Origin: JBPOFM01 sp051252455 | Lineage (GTDB): Bacteria; Bacteroidota; Bacteroidia; Flavobacteriales; Flavobacteriaceae | Reading direction: 5' to 3' | NCBI GenBank assembly: GCA_051252455.1 | Contig: JBPOFM010000001.1 | Coordinates: 1,028,568 to 1,092,567 of the forward strand | Length of the DNA: 64,000 bases | Shown: positions 25,950 through 34,948 of the stretch, piece by piece | Layout: every line of letters starts with the position of its first letter | Numbering within the stretch: the first letter of the stretch is position 1 | Program-made: the position numbers and the translations under genes | Notes under the pieces: model-generated | What the model was told of the DNA's origin: nothing | Seen by the model: only the letters and a program-made list of their open reading frames with translations | Database searches by the model: none

Positions 25950-26726
25950 ATGAAAAGACTATTTTCTATCCTTGCCATAACAGGTATCATGGCTTTCGGG
26001 AATGTTAGTGCAACTACATTTGCAAACACGTCGGCAACAACTACAGTTGCAACTCTAACTCAAGATGAAACTCCTGATGCTCCAGCGGATGAAGAGTTAG
26101 GATTCCATCAAGAATTGAAAAAACGTTTTATTGAAGGTGGACCTGGCTTCATGGGTATTGTATTATTATGTTTAATTCTTGGATTGGCAATCGCTATCGA
26201 GAGAATTATCTTTTTAAACTTGTCTACAACAAACACAAAGAAATTAACACAAGATGTTGAAGACGCATTGAATTCTGGTGGTGTTCCGGCTGCAAAAGAA
26301 GTTTGCAGAAACACAAAAGGACCTGTTGCTTCTATTTTCTACCAAGGTTTGGATCGAACAGATGAAGGCATCGACGCCGTAGAAAAAGCTGTTGTTGCTT
26401 ACGGAGGTGTTCAAATGGGCCAATTGGAAAAAAATGTTTCTTGGATTTCATTATTTATCGCTTTGGCACCAATGCTTGGTTTCATGGGGACGGTAATTGG
26501 TATGATTCAGGCGTTCGATAAAATTGAAGCTGCGGGAGATATGCAGCCATCACTTGTTGCTGGTGGTATTAAAGTAGCACTTTTAACAACAGTATTCGGT
26601 CTTATCGTGGCGATTATCCTTCAAATATTTTATAATTACATCATTGCAAAGATTGATAGTATTGTAAATGATATGGAAGATGCATCTATCACATTGATGG
26701 ATATGTTGATTAGAAGAAAAAAATAA
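25950..26726 (+). CDS. exbB: MotA/TolQ/ExbB proton channel protein
   Basis: 258 aa. An N-terminal signal-like segment (MKRLFSILAITGIMAFG) and a Thr/Ala-rich stretch precede three membrane helices: about 65-88 (GFMGIVLLCLILGLAIAIERI), 160-185 (LFIALAPMLGFMGTVIGMIQAF) and 205-232 (KVALLTTVFGLIVAIILQIFY). These are the ExbB signature helices; the complex uses proton flow to energise TonB. First gene of an exbB / membrane protein / exbD / exbD operon typical of Bacteroidota. Confidence 0.92.
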   Translation: MKRLFSILAITGIMAFGNVSATTFANTSATTTVATLTQDETPDAPADEELGFHQELKKRFIEGGPGFMGIVLLCLILGLAIAIERIIFLNLSTTNTKKLTQDVEDALNSGGVPAAKEVCRNTKGPVASIFYQGLDRTDEGIDAVEKAVVAYGGVQMGQLEKNVSWISLFIALAPMLGFMGTVIGMIQAFDKIEAAGDMQPSLVAGGIKVALLTTVFGLIVAIILQIFYNYIIAKIDSIVNDMEDASITLMDMLIRRKK

Positions 26727-26747
26727 TAAATCTTATAAATAAGAATT

Positions 26748-27194
26748 ATGTATAAAATCTTAAAAATAATTGCGGCAATCTTAAGCTTGGCAGGCATCGT
26801 GTTTTTGGTGATGATCATTGCAAAGGGGGATGAAGCAATCAAATCTGCGGCAGCATCAGGAGATTCAGCAATTGTTGATCCTATGGCGTATGTAACGTAT
26901 ATCATTTTCGCAATGACAGTATTGTTTGTATTGTTTTTCGTCTTAAAAGGCCTCTTTACAGATACTGGATCGTTAAAAAATACGTTAATAGGTATAGGGG
27001 CGTTTGCAGCAGTTTTAGTAATTGCATATGTGGCTTCAAGCGGATCAGACGCAGCAAACTATATGTATAACGGAGCTCCAGCTACAACGACAGAGTCGCA
27101 CATGGCAGGTGCTGGTTTAGTTGCATTCTATATTTTGATTATTGCAGCAGCAGCGTCCATGATATGGGCAGGAGTTAAAAAAATGACAACGTAA
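26748..27194 (+). CDS. Membrane protein of the exbB-exbD operon
   Basis: 148 aa with about four predicted membrane helices (ILKIIAAILSLAGIVFLVMII, MAYVTYIIFAMTVLFVLFFVLKGLF, TLIGIGAFAAVLVIAYVAS, LVAFYILIIAAAASMIWAGV). No enzymatic motif. It sits between exbB and the first exbD with 1 nt to the next gene, so it is probably a clade-specific component or modulator of the motor complex (inference from context). Confidence 0.8.
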   Translation: MYKILKIIAAILSLAGIVFLVMIIAKGDEAIKSAAASGDSAIVDPMAYVTYIIFAMTVLFVLFFVLKGLFTDTGSLKNTLIGIGAFAAVLVIAYVASSGSDAANYMYNGAPATTTESHMAGAGLVAFYILIIAAAASMIWAGVKKMTT

Positions 27195-27195
27195 T

Positions 27196-27795
27196 ATGGC
27201 AAAAAGATCAGCACCAGAAGTAAATGCAGGATCTATGGCTGACATAGCATTCTTACTTCTTATTTTCTTTTTGGTGACAACCACAATTGAGACTGATACA
27301 GGTCTGAATAGAAAGTTGCCACCGATTGATGATGAGATAACTGAACCTCCAGTCATTAAGGAAAAAAACATCTTTACTGTTTTAATTAATGGGAAGAACC
27401 AATTATTGGTTGAAGATGAATTGATGGAATTAAAGAACTTACGTAATGCTGCATTAGAATTTTTGGATAATGGAGGAGGAACAGGCGAGGATGCTTGCAG
27501 CTACTGTCACGGTAAGAAAAACCCTGCTTCATCTGATAATCCCGATAAAGCTATTATTTCATTGAAAAATGAAAGAGAGACGACTTACTCGACTTATATT
27601 TCTGTTCAAAATGAATTGGTTGCGGCCTATAACATTTTGAGGGATAGAAGAGCTGAAGAACTGTATGGAATGACCTTGGCCCAAATGGAAAAGGACTATG
27701 ATGACGTTAATTATAGAGGAAATAAAGAGAGACTCAAAGAAAAGATTGAGAAAATCAAGATTGAGTATCCTCAAAAATTATCGGAAGTACAATAA
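27196..27795 (+). CDS. exbD: ExbD-family biopolymer transport protein with CxxCH insertion
   Basis: 199 aa, longer than classical ExbD (about 140). The cytoplasmic N-terminus and single helix carry the family signature (VNAGSMADIAFLLLIFFLVTTTI, with the essential Asp in MADIAFLL). The periplasmic part contains GEDACSYCHGKK, a CxxCH sequence like the c-type haem-binding motif, followed by a helical C-terminal domain (ETTYSTYISVQNELVAAYNIL). Whether haem is bound is unknown; the motif may instead bind metal or form a disulfide. It is coupled to the flanking genes. Confidence 0.9.
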   Translation: MAKRSAPEVNAGSMADIAFLLLIFFLVTTTIETDTGLNRKLPPIDDEITEPPVIKEKNIFTVLINGKNQLLVEDELMELKNLRNAALEFLDNGGGTGEDACSYCHGKKNPASSDNPDKAIISLKNERETTYSTYISVQNELVAAYNILRDRRAEELYGMTLAQMEKDYDDVNYRGNKERLKEKIEKIKIEYPQKLSEVQ

Positions 27796-27817
27796 TAATT
27801 TAGAAAACTGAAATTAA

Positions 27818-28297
27818 ATGGGCAAGTTTAGTAAAAAGAAATCAGGTGATTTACCTGCAATATCGACAGCATCGTTGCCGGATATTGTATTCATGCTCCT
27901 GTTCTTCTTCATGGTGGCGACGGTAATGCGTCAGAACACACTGAAGATCAAAAATACATTGCCAAAAGCCGATCAAGTTGAGAAGCTTGATAAAAAGGAT
28001 TTGATTATGTATATCTACGTTGGACAGCCGACGGAACGATTTCAAAGTCAGTATGGAAAAGAATCACGTATTCAATTGAATGATAAGTTCGCTGACATTA
28101 CTGAAATCAAAGCTTTCATAGCTGCTGAACGCGCTTCCAAAAGAGAAGAGTTAAGAGATTACTTAACCACAGCTCTGAAGGTTGATAAAGATGCAAATAT
28201 GGGAATTGTAGGGGATATAAAGCAAGAATTGCGTAAAGAGAATGCTTTAAAAATTAACTACACAACCGGTAAAGGTGACGTGACAGAGAATGATTAG
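27818..28297 (+). CDS. exbD: Second ExbD-family biopolymer transport protein
   Basis: 159 aa. Signature ISTASLPDIVFMLLFFFMVATVM holds the conserved Asp in the membrane helix. The periplasmic domain lacks the CxxCH insertion of the upstream paralogue, and ends with a lysine-rich stretch. The two ExbD proteins probably form a heteromeric stator with ExbB. Last gene of the operon, followed by a perfect terminator. Confidence 0.9.
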   Translation: MGKFSKKKSGDLPAISTASLPDIVFMLLFFFMVATVMRQNTLKIKNTLPKADQVEKLDKKDLIMYIYVGQPTERFQSQYGKESRIQLNDKFADITEIKAFIAAERASKREELRDYLTTALKVDKDANMGIVGDIKQELRKENALKINYTTGKGDVTEND

Positions 28298-28328
28298 AAA
28301 TTCTAGTGTTCACAAAATTAATAAAATA

Positions 28329-28358
28329 AAAACCTCCTTAAAAATTTAAGGAGGTTTT
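28329..28358. terminator. Bidirectional terminator after exbD
   Basis: AAAACCTCCTTAAA (28329-28342) pairs with TTTAAGGAGGTTTT (28345-28358). It is shared by the convergent aldo-keto reductase gene. Confidence 0.9.
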
Positions 28359-28377
28359 TTTATGCTTTGCTTGAATA

Positions 28378-29412
28378 TTATGGCGCTGGATTCGGAATTT
28401 CACTATGAACTTTCTCAATCGCTTTGAAAACATCGTCATTCAAGGTGATGTTGATGCTGTCTATATTCTCTTTTAATTGTTTTATCGAGGTTGCTCCAAT
28501 GATATTACTAGTTAAAAATGGGCGACTCGTAACAAATGCTAGGGACATTTGAGCCAAAGTCATATTGTTGTCTTCTGTAATTTTTAAATAACGTTTGGTA
28601 GCTTCCGTTGATTGTTCTGAACTATATCTTGAAAATCTAGGAAATAGCTTAAGTCTAGAGTGGTCCCCAGCTGTTCCATTTATGTATTTCCCAGAAAGAA
28701 CACCAAATGCCATTGGGGAATACGCTAACAACCCAATCTGTTCTCTGATGGCTATTTCTGCCATGTCACCTTCAAAAACTCTGTTAAGAAGGGAGTATGC
28801 ATTCTGAATGCTTATCATTCTCGGTAAGTTATGTGATCTTGATTCTTCCAAATAGCGCATCGTTCCCCATGCCTTTTCATTGCTAATTCCGATGTGTCTT
28901 ACCTTTCCTGATTTAATGATTTCATCCAGAGTGCGTAATATTTGATTAAAATTATCATCCCAACCATCGTTCTCATGCTTATAATCTCGTACTCCAAACG
29001 TATTGGTGCTCCGTTCTGGCCAATGGAGCTGGTATAAATCGATATAATCAGTTTTGAGACGTTTCAAGCTTTGATTGACTGCGTCTTTTAAAGCATCAGG
29101 ACTAAACCCATTGGTTCTGATATGAGCCGTGTAATCACCAGTCCCAGCTATTTTTGAAGCCAAGACCACTTTATCTCTATTTCCAGTCCTTTCAAACCAA
29201 TTTCCTATGATGCGTTCCGTTTGCGCATAGGTCTTTCGTTCTGCGGGTACTGGATATAATTCTGCAGTATCGAAAAAATTGATTCCATTATCAAGCGCAT
29301 AATCCATTTGCTCAAAGCCTTCTGCTTGAGAGTTTTGATTGCCCCAAGTCATGGTGCCTAAACATAGTTTACTGACTTTTATATCTGTGTGTGGTAGTGT
29401 TGTGTATTTCAT
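28378..29412 (-). CDS. Aldo-keto reductase, Tas-like
   Basis: 344 aa TIM-barrel NADP(H)-dependent oxidoreductase, close in layout to E. coli Tas. The catalytic tetrad can be placed: Asp and Tyr in NFFDTAELYPVPAE (about 46-60), Lys in VVLASKIAG (about 87) and His in YQLHWPERSTNTFG (about 131). C-terminal NADP-binding segment includes SNIIGATSIKQLKENI. Physiological substrate unknown. Single gene, convergent with exbD. Confidence 0.9.
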   Translation of the reverse strand: MKYTTLPHTDIKVSKLCLGTMTWGNQNSQAEGFEQMDYALDNGINFFDTAELYPVPAERKTYAQTERIIGNWFERTGNRDKVVLASKIAGTGDYTAHIRTNGFSPDALKDAVNQSLKRLKTDYIDLYQLHWPERSTNTFGVRDYKHENDGWDDNFNQILRTLDEIIKSGKVRHIGISNEKAWGTMRYLEESRSHNLPRMISIQNAYSLLNRVFEGDMAEIAIREQIGLLAYSPMAFGVLSGKYINGTAGDHSRLKLFPRFSRYSSEQSTEATKRYLKITEDNNMTLAQMSLAFVTSRPFLTSNIIGATSIKQLKENIDSINITLNDDVFKAIEKVHSEIPNPAP

Positions 29413-29540
29413 CGCACATTTCTGCGAACGCAGAAATCTTTTTTTTAAGGTTAATTTCTATTTCTTAAAGATAAAAAACCTTTCAGCGTATATTCTACGG
29501 AAAGATTTAAATCTCTGATAATATAGTGACGCGTCAACGA

Positions 29541-30497
29541 TTAATCATTCAATAATTTCGAAATCTCATCCAATTTTGGAGTTAAAATAACTTCAATCCT
29601 TCTATTTTTGGCTTTTCCTTCTGCTGTCTCATTGCTTGCAATTGGTGCGTATTCCCCCCGACCGGCAGCAGTCAAATTTTCTGGATTGATACTTGCGTTT
29701 TCTCTTAAGATTTCGACAATTGCAGTGGCGCGTTTTGTGGATAAATCCCAGTTGCCCGATAACTGTCCGGAACCTGTATAAGGTGCGTTGTCGGTGTGTC
29801 CTTCAATCATAACAGCGATGTCTGGATTGACGGCTAGAACGCTCCCTAATTGCTTTACGGCTTCTTTCCCATTTTTTCCAACGGCCCAACTTCCCGATTC
29901 GAATAATAACTTATTTTCCATAGACACATAGACTTTCCCGTCACGCTGTTCGACCGTTAATCCCTTGCCCTCGAAATTAGTCAATGCTTTGGAAATTGCG
30001 TCTTTCAATTTGGTCATGGCAGCATCTTTAGATGAAATGATATTTTCAAGCTCCGCGATCCGTTGAGAACGTGCATCCATATCTTGTTTTAATTTTTCTA
30101 AACGTGCATTTTCTGCGGCGAGGGCTTGCTCTTTTGCCTCCAGTTGTGCTAATAACTCTCTATTTTTTTTGGCATTTTCGGCAATAGCGGAAGAACTATT
30201 TTGCTCTAAAGCATTATAAGATTTTTGCAAATTGTCCAAACTACTTTGGGCTGCATCATACTCTTTTTGAAATTGGTCGCGCTTTGAAATAGCGGCATCA
30301 TAGTTTTTTTGAAGGGTTGCCAACTCATTGTGAGCAGTGGCTAGAGATTTGGTCAACGCTGATTTTTCATCAGATAGACTTCTATTCTCCTTTTTCAAAC
30401 TGGCATATCTATTTTCTAAATCGGTATAGATTTTTTTAGAAACACACGATGTTGTTAAGAGTAGTGTTAATGCGATTATTGACAATTTTTTAATCAT
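29541..30497 (-). CDS. OmpA-family lipoprotein with coiled coil
   Basis: 318 aa. SPII signal (IALTLLLTTSCVSKK), then a long periplasmic coiled coil (about 25-170, rich in A/E/K/L/Q heptads), then the OmpA peptidoglycan-binding domain (about 190-310) with VMIEGHTDNAPY, NWDLSTKRATAIVEIL and the closing GRGEYAPIASNETAEGKAKNRRIEVIL. It likely tethers the outer membrane to peptidoglycan. Single gene. Confidence 0.9.
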   Translation of the reverse strand: MIKKLSIIALTLLLTTSCVSKKIYTDLENRYASLKKENRSLSDEKSALTKSLATAHNELATLQKNYDAAISKRDQFQKEYDAAQSSLDNLQKSYNALEQNSSSAIAENAKKNRELLAQLEAKEQALAAENARLEKLKQDMDARSQRIAELENIISSKDAAMTKLKDAISKALTNFEGKGLTVEQRDGKVYVSMENKLLFESGSWAVGKNGKEAVKQLGSVLAVNPDIAVMIEGHTDNAPYTGSGQLSGNWDLSTKRATAIVEILRENASINPENLTAAGRGEYAPIASNETAEGKAKNRRIEVILTPKLDEISKLLND

Positions 30498-30554
30498 GGC
30501 GCTTTTGATTTTAGGTTATATAGTTTTGGGTTTTATTTAAATAATTTTAAGCTG

Positions 30555-31319
30555 CTAAACTGCTATTTCTATTAAAATAGGACAATGATCACTATGAACC
30601 GCATCCGATAGTATGACGCTTCGTATCAATTGGTCTTCTAGAGGTTTACTTACCATTGCATAATCCAAACGCCAACCTTTATTGTTGTTTCTTGAATTGG
30701 CTCTGTAGCTCCACCAGGTATAATTATGAGGTTCCTTATTAAAATGACGGAATGAATCTATAAAACCGTTTTCAATAAATCCACCTATCCATTGACGCTC
30801 TACGGGTAAAAATCCAGAAACGGTTGAAAGTCCTTTAGGATTGTGAATATCAATTTCTTCATGACAGATGTTATAATCACCAAGGATGACCAAATTAGGG
30901 ATGTCTTGTTTTAGTTCATGTATATAAGTATGAAACATATCCATATAATCAAACTTATGTTGTAATCTGGCATCATTTGTCCCTGAAGGTAAATATAAAC
31001 TCATCACAGAAATTCCATCATAATCAGCACGAATATTACGTCCTTCAAAATCCATAGATTCGATGCCTGTACCATATTCAACATGGTTGGGTTTGGTTTT
31101 GCTTAAAATAGCAACGCCACTATACCCTTTCTTTTGTGCACTAAACCAATAATTGTATTTAAAACCAGCTTCTTCAAAGACTTCAAGATCCAATTGTCCT
31201 TTCATCGCCTTAATTTCCTGTAAACAAACGACATCTGCATTGACGCTTTTTAGCCAATCGATAAAACCTTTATTGAGCGCGGCGCGTATACCGTTGACGT
31301 TGTAGGAAATAATTTTCAT
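30555..31319 (-). CDS. xth: Exodeoxyribonuclease III / AP endonuclease
   Basis: 254 aa of the EEP (exonuclease-endonuclease-phosphatase) fold. It has NVNGIRAALNKGF with the metal-binding Asn, VVCLQEIKA with metal Glu, ILGDYNICHEEID, the GLSTVSGFLPVERQWI ExoIII segment, WWSYRANSRNNNKGWRLDYAM and the terminal SDHCPI catalytic His. Repairs abasic sites and 3'-blocked ends. Stand-alone gene. Confidence 0.94.
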   Translation of the reverse strand: MKIISYNVNGIRAALNKGFIDWLKSVNADVVCLQEIKAMKGQLDLEVFEEAGFKYNYWFSAQKKGYSGVAILSKTKPNHVEYGTGIESMDFEGRNIRADYDGISVMSLYLPSGTNDARLQHKFDYMDMFHTYIHELKQDIPNLVILGDYNICHEEIDIHNPKGLSTVSGFLPVERQWIGGFIENGFIDSFRHFNKEPHNYTWWSYRANSRNNNKGWRLDYAMVSKPLEDQLIRSVILSDAVHSDHCPILIEIAV

Positions 31320-31497
31320 TTGAATAGTATTAAGATTTTAGTATTAAGTACAAAGTATAAAAGTATGCCTCTTAATACTTCCTGATACTTTGGACTCAAT
31401 TCATCGGCTAAATTAAATAATACTGTACTTTTATACGATAATTTTAAAGGCATTTTAACGATAAAATATTTTTTGTCTTTAGAAGTTTATATATTGA

Positions 31498-34400
31498 ATG
31501 AAAATCTATATTTCTATTGTCCTTTTCTTCCTGTGCTTTTGTGCTTTTGCCCAAGAGTCAACTTCGAATTATAGAACGAAAAAAATAGCAGTGAGAGATT
31601 CCATTCAAGTCGATACGGTAAGCATCAACTCCAGCCGATTTATTCTCAAAACAAAAAATGAGGTTGTCATCGATAGCTCATTCTATTCAATCGATTTTTC
31701 TAAAGCTTTATTAACCTTTAAAAAACCGGTCGCATCCGATTCCATCATTATTGATTATTTACGCTATCCGGATTTTATAACACGAAAATATTTTCAGTTG
31801 GACGAACGGATTATTGTTAATAATACAAGCAATTTGCAACGATTATATAAACTGGAACAATCCACCTTGAGCAAAAATTTTACACCTTTTGATGGGTTGA
31901 CGACCTCTGGAAGTATTTCACGTGGTGTTACGATTGGTAACAATCAAAATTCGGTTTTGAACAGTGAACTCGATTTACAGATTTCTGGGAAATTGAGCGA
32001 TAAAGTTTCGTTGCGAGCTTCCATTCAAGATGCTAATATTCCTTTGCAGGAAAGTGGCTATTCTCAGCGTCTTGATGAATTTGACCAAGTTTTTATCGAA
32101 CTGTTTAGTGACAAATGGAGCATCAGGGCTGGAGATATTGATTTGGTGAACGAGAACACTTATTTTGCCCGTTTCAGCAAACGTGTTCAGGGACTTTTGG
32201 TAAATGTGAATCTCGATACAGAAGAATCAAAAACAAATGTATTCGCTGCTGGTGCTTTGGTGCGAGGTCAATTTACGACAAGTCAATTTTTAGCACAAGA
32301 AGGAAACCAAGGACCCTACAAATTGCGAGGTCCAAATAATGAATTATTCGTATTGATTGTTTCTGGAAGTGAAACCGTCTATGTAAATGGTTTGCCCATC
32401 AAACGTGGAGAAAGTGAAGATTATATCATTGATTATAATGCAGGCGAAATTATTTTCAACTCCACCTTTCCCATTACTTCAGAAATGCGGATTACAGTTG
32501 ATTACCAGTTTAGTGAACGTAATTTTTCTCGATTTACAGTTTATGGAGGCAGCAGTTACGAAACTGAAAAACTAAAGATTGGTGTAAATGTTTATTCCGA
32601 AGTGGATTCAAAAAATCAGCCTTTACAACAAAATCTGTCGCCAGAACAGGTTGGTATTTTAGCCGAAGCAGGCGATGACCAAACGCAAATGGTAGCGCCT
32701 TCTGGTGTTCTTGAAGCCTTCAGTGAGAACAGGATTTTATATAAAAAGGAATTGATAAATGGTGTGGAAGCTTTTGTGTTTTCTACCGATCCAGAAGACG
32801 AATTGTTTAGTGTGAAATTTCGTTTGGTGGGCACTAATCAAGGTGATTATGTGCTCGTCAATAGTAATGCCATCAGCAATATTTATGAATACGTGGCGCC
32901 AATTTCTGGAGTGCCTCAAGGTAATTATGCTGCCATTGTGCAATTGATTGCGCCTACAAAACTACAATTGGCAGTGGTCAACGGAACTTACAAGCCCACA
33001 GAGCGAACGGATATTTATTTTGAAGCTGCAGGAAGCAAAAATGATTTGAATTTATTCTCCAATTTAGATGATGGTAACAATGATGGATTTGCAGGAAAAC
33101 TTCGTGTCAAACAAAATATCACCAAAACCGATAGTCTGTGGAATTTTTCCGCTTATGTTGATGCAGATGTGATACAACAAAATTTCAAAACTATTCAACG
33201 TCTGTATTATGCAGAATTTAATCGCGATTGGAATTTGGAAACGCCACTGGGCAGTCAAAATTTATTAACTGCAGGATTGGAATTGGTGCATCCTCAAAAA
33301 GGAGTTGCAACCTATAAGTTTGAGCATCTCAATTATTCCGAGAACTTTAATGGCAATCGTCATAGTGCGTTGGCAAGTTTACGATTGAAGCGATGGGATT
33401 TCTTTACCAATTCAAGTGTGCTGAATAGCAGAAGCGACGTGTCAACCTCCACATTTTTAAGATCTTTCAATCGAATTATTTATAGTTTTGATAAACAATG
33501 GGTAGGAACAAAATTGGCGACTGAAGATAATGAGCAACGCAGCCTTCTAAGTGATAGTTTGACACCATTGAGCCAGCGTTTTAAATCGTATGAGGTTTTT
33601 ACGGGAATTGGTGATAGTACAAAGGTGTTTGCAGAAGTGGGTTACAAACATCGTATCAATGATAGCTTACGATTGAATGCTGTTGAAAAAGTCAATAGTT
33701 CGAATACCTATTATATCCAATCGAAAATCATTCAAAACGCAAAAACAGACTTGGGTATTTATGTTAATTACCGAAATCTAAAATCAGTTGATGAAGCTAT
33801 TGAGAACGAAAAGTCCTTGAATTCGAGATTGACCTTTAATCAACAACTTTTTGAGCAAATTGTGCAATGGAACACCATATTTGAAACGAATTCTGGTAGC
33901 TTGCCTCAACAAGGTTTTACCTATGTGCAAGTCGAAGCAGGTCAAGGTGGTTATACTTGGATCGATTATAATGGCAATGGTATTCAAGAGTTGAATGAGT
34001 TTGAAATCGCGCAGTTTCAAGATGAAGGCGAATATATCCGCGTGTTATTGCCAAATCAAATTTTTGTAAAAACCCATCAGAATCGTTTAAGCCAAACAAT
34101 CACACTTAATCCACAGCAATGGTCGGTGAATGAAAATAAATTCAAACAATTTTGGTCGCATTTTTACAATCAAACGTCTTATTTGGTGGATCGAAAAATT
34201 AGAAAGGAAGGCAACACTTTCGATTTGAATCCATTCGCAGATAGTGATGATAATCAACTGGCATTAAACAAAAGCGTTCGAAATGTGCTGTTTTTCAATC
34301 GTGGAAAGCAACGTTACACCACGTCGTATACGTTTTTGACAAATACAAGCCGTACGTTGTTATCTATAGGATTTCAGGAAAGCAAATTGAAAAGTCATCA

Positions 34401-34908
34401 AATAAATTTCAATCATAAATTTACCACAAGTTGGCTGGTGAATTTGAAGTCGAGTTTGGACAAAAACGAAAGTTTTAGCGAGAATTTTTCCTCCCGAAAT
34501 TTTATCATCGATGAAGTCCGATTGGCGCCAAAACTGTCCTATCTATTCAATGAAAATGCGCGATTTGATGTGTTCTATCAATACACCACAAAAGATAATA
34601 CTGTTGGGAATATGGAAACATTGCTCCAAAACAATTATGGTGTGTCTTTTACGTATAACAACGCACAAAAAATTGCTTTGAATGGGGAAGTCAATTTCTT
34701 TGATAACACATTTGAGGGCAATGCCAACACACCTGTTTCTTACCAAATGCTAGAAGGCTTGCAGCCTGGAAAAAATTTCACTTGGAGTTTGTTGGCCCAA
34801 AAGAAATTAACCACGTATTTAGACTTGAATCTCAATTATTTTGGACGTAAGACAGAAAGCTCTAAAGCCATACATACAGGAACGATTCAGTTGAAGGCCT
34901 ATTTTTAA
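31498..34908 (+). CDS. Large outer-membrane protein with SprA-like repeats
   Basis: 1136 aa with a signal peptide (YISIVLFFLCFCAFAQ). Regions such as TSGSISRGVTIGNNQNSVLN, LSDKVSLRASIQDANIPLQES, DDWRVRAGDIDL-like WSIRAGDIDLVNENTYF and GPNNELFVLIVSGSETVYVNG resemble units of SprA, the giant T9SS translocon/gliding protein, but this protein is less than half its size. An EF-hand-like calcium loop (DYNGNGIQELNE) sits at about 822-833. The C-terminal half is beta-strand rich and ends in LKAYF, suiting an outer-membrane barrel. Function unknown; not proven to be in the T9SS. Confidence 0.75.
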   Translation: MKIYISIVLFFLCFCAFAQESTSNYRTKKIAVRDSIQVDTVSINSSRFILKTKNEVVIDSSFYSIDFSKALLTFKKPVASDSIIIDYLRYPDFITRKYFQLDERIIVNNTSNLQRLYKLEQSTLSKNFTPFDGLTTSGSISRGVTIGNNQNSVLNSELDLQISGKLSDKVSLRASIQDANIPLQESGYSQRLDEFDQVFIELFSDKWSIRAGDIDLVNENTYFARFSKRVQGLLVNVNLDTEESKTNVFAAGALVRGQFTTSQFLAQEGNQGPYKLRGPNNELFVLIVSGSETVYVNGLPIKRGESEDYIIDYNAGEIIFNSTFPITSEMRITVDYQFSERNFSRFTVYGGSSYETEKLKIGVNVYSEVDSKNQPLQQNLSPEQVGILAEAGDDQTQMVAPSGVLEAFSENRILYKKELINGVEAFVFSTDPEDELFSVKFRLVGTNQGDYVLVNSNAISNIYEYVAPISGVPQGNYAAIVQLIAPTKLQLAVVNGTYKPTERTDIYFEAAGSKNDLNLFSNLDDGNNDGFAGKLRVKQNITKTDSLWNFSAYVDADVIQQNFKTIQRLYYAEFNRDWNLETPLGSQNLLTAGLELVHPQKGVATYKFEHLNYSENFNGNRHSALASLRLKRWDFFTNSSVLNSRSDVSTSTFLRSFNRIIYSFDKQWVGTKLATEDNEQRSLLSDSLTPLSQRFKSYEVFTGIGDSTKVFAEVGYKHRINDSLRLNAVEKVNSSNTYYIQSKIIQNAKTDLGIYVNYRNLKSVDEAIENEKSLNSRLTFNQQLFEQIVQWNTIFETNSGSLPQQGFTYVQVEAGQGGYTWIDYNGNGIQELNEFEIAQFQDEGEYIRVLLPNQIFVKTHQNRLSQTITLNPQQWSVNENKFKQFWSHFYNQTSYLVDRKIRKEGNTFDLNPFADSDDNQLALNKSVRNVLFFNRGKQRYTTSYTFLTNTSRTLLSIGFQESKLKSHQINFNHKFTTSWLVNLKSSLDKNESFSENFSSRNFIIDEVRLAPKLSYLFNENARFDVFYQYTTKDNTVGNMETLLQNNYGVSFTYNNAQKIALNGEVNFFDNTFEGNANTPVSYQMLEGLQPGKNFTWSLLAQKKLTTYLDLNLNYFGRKTESSKAIHTGTIQLKAYF

Positions 34909-34914
34909 AAACAC

Positions 34915-34942
34915 AAAATCCAACCGTCGAAAGTTGGATTTT
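34915..34942. terminator. Terminator between the SprA-like gene and glyS
   Basis: AAAATCCAAC (34915-34924) pairs with GTTGGATTTT (34933-34942), between two convergent stops. Confidence 0.75.
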
Positions 34943-34948
34943 AGATAT

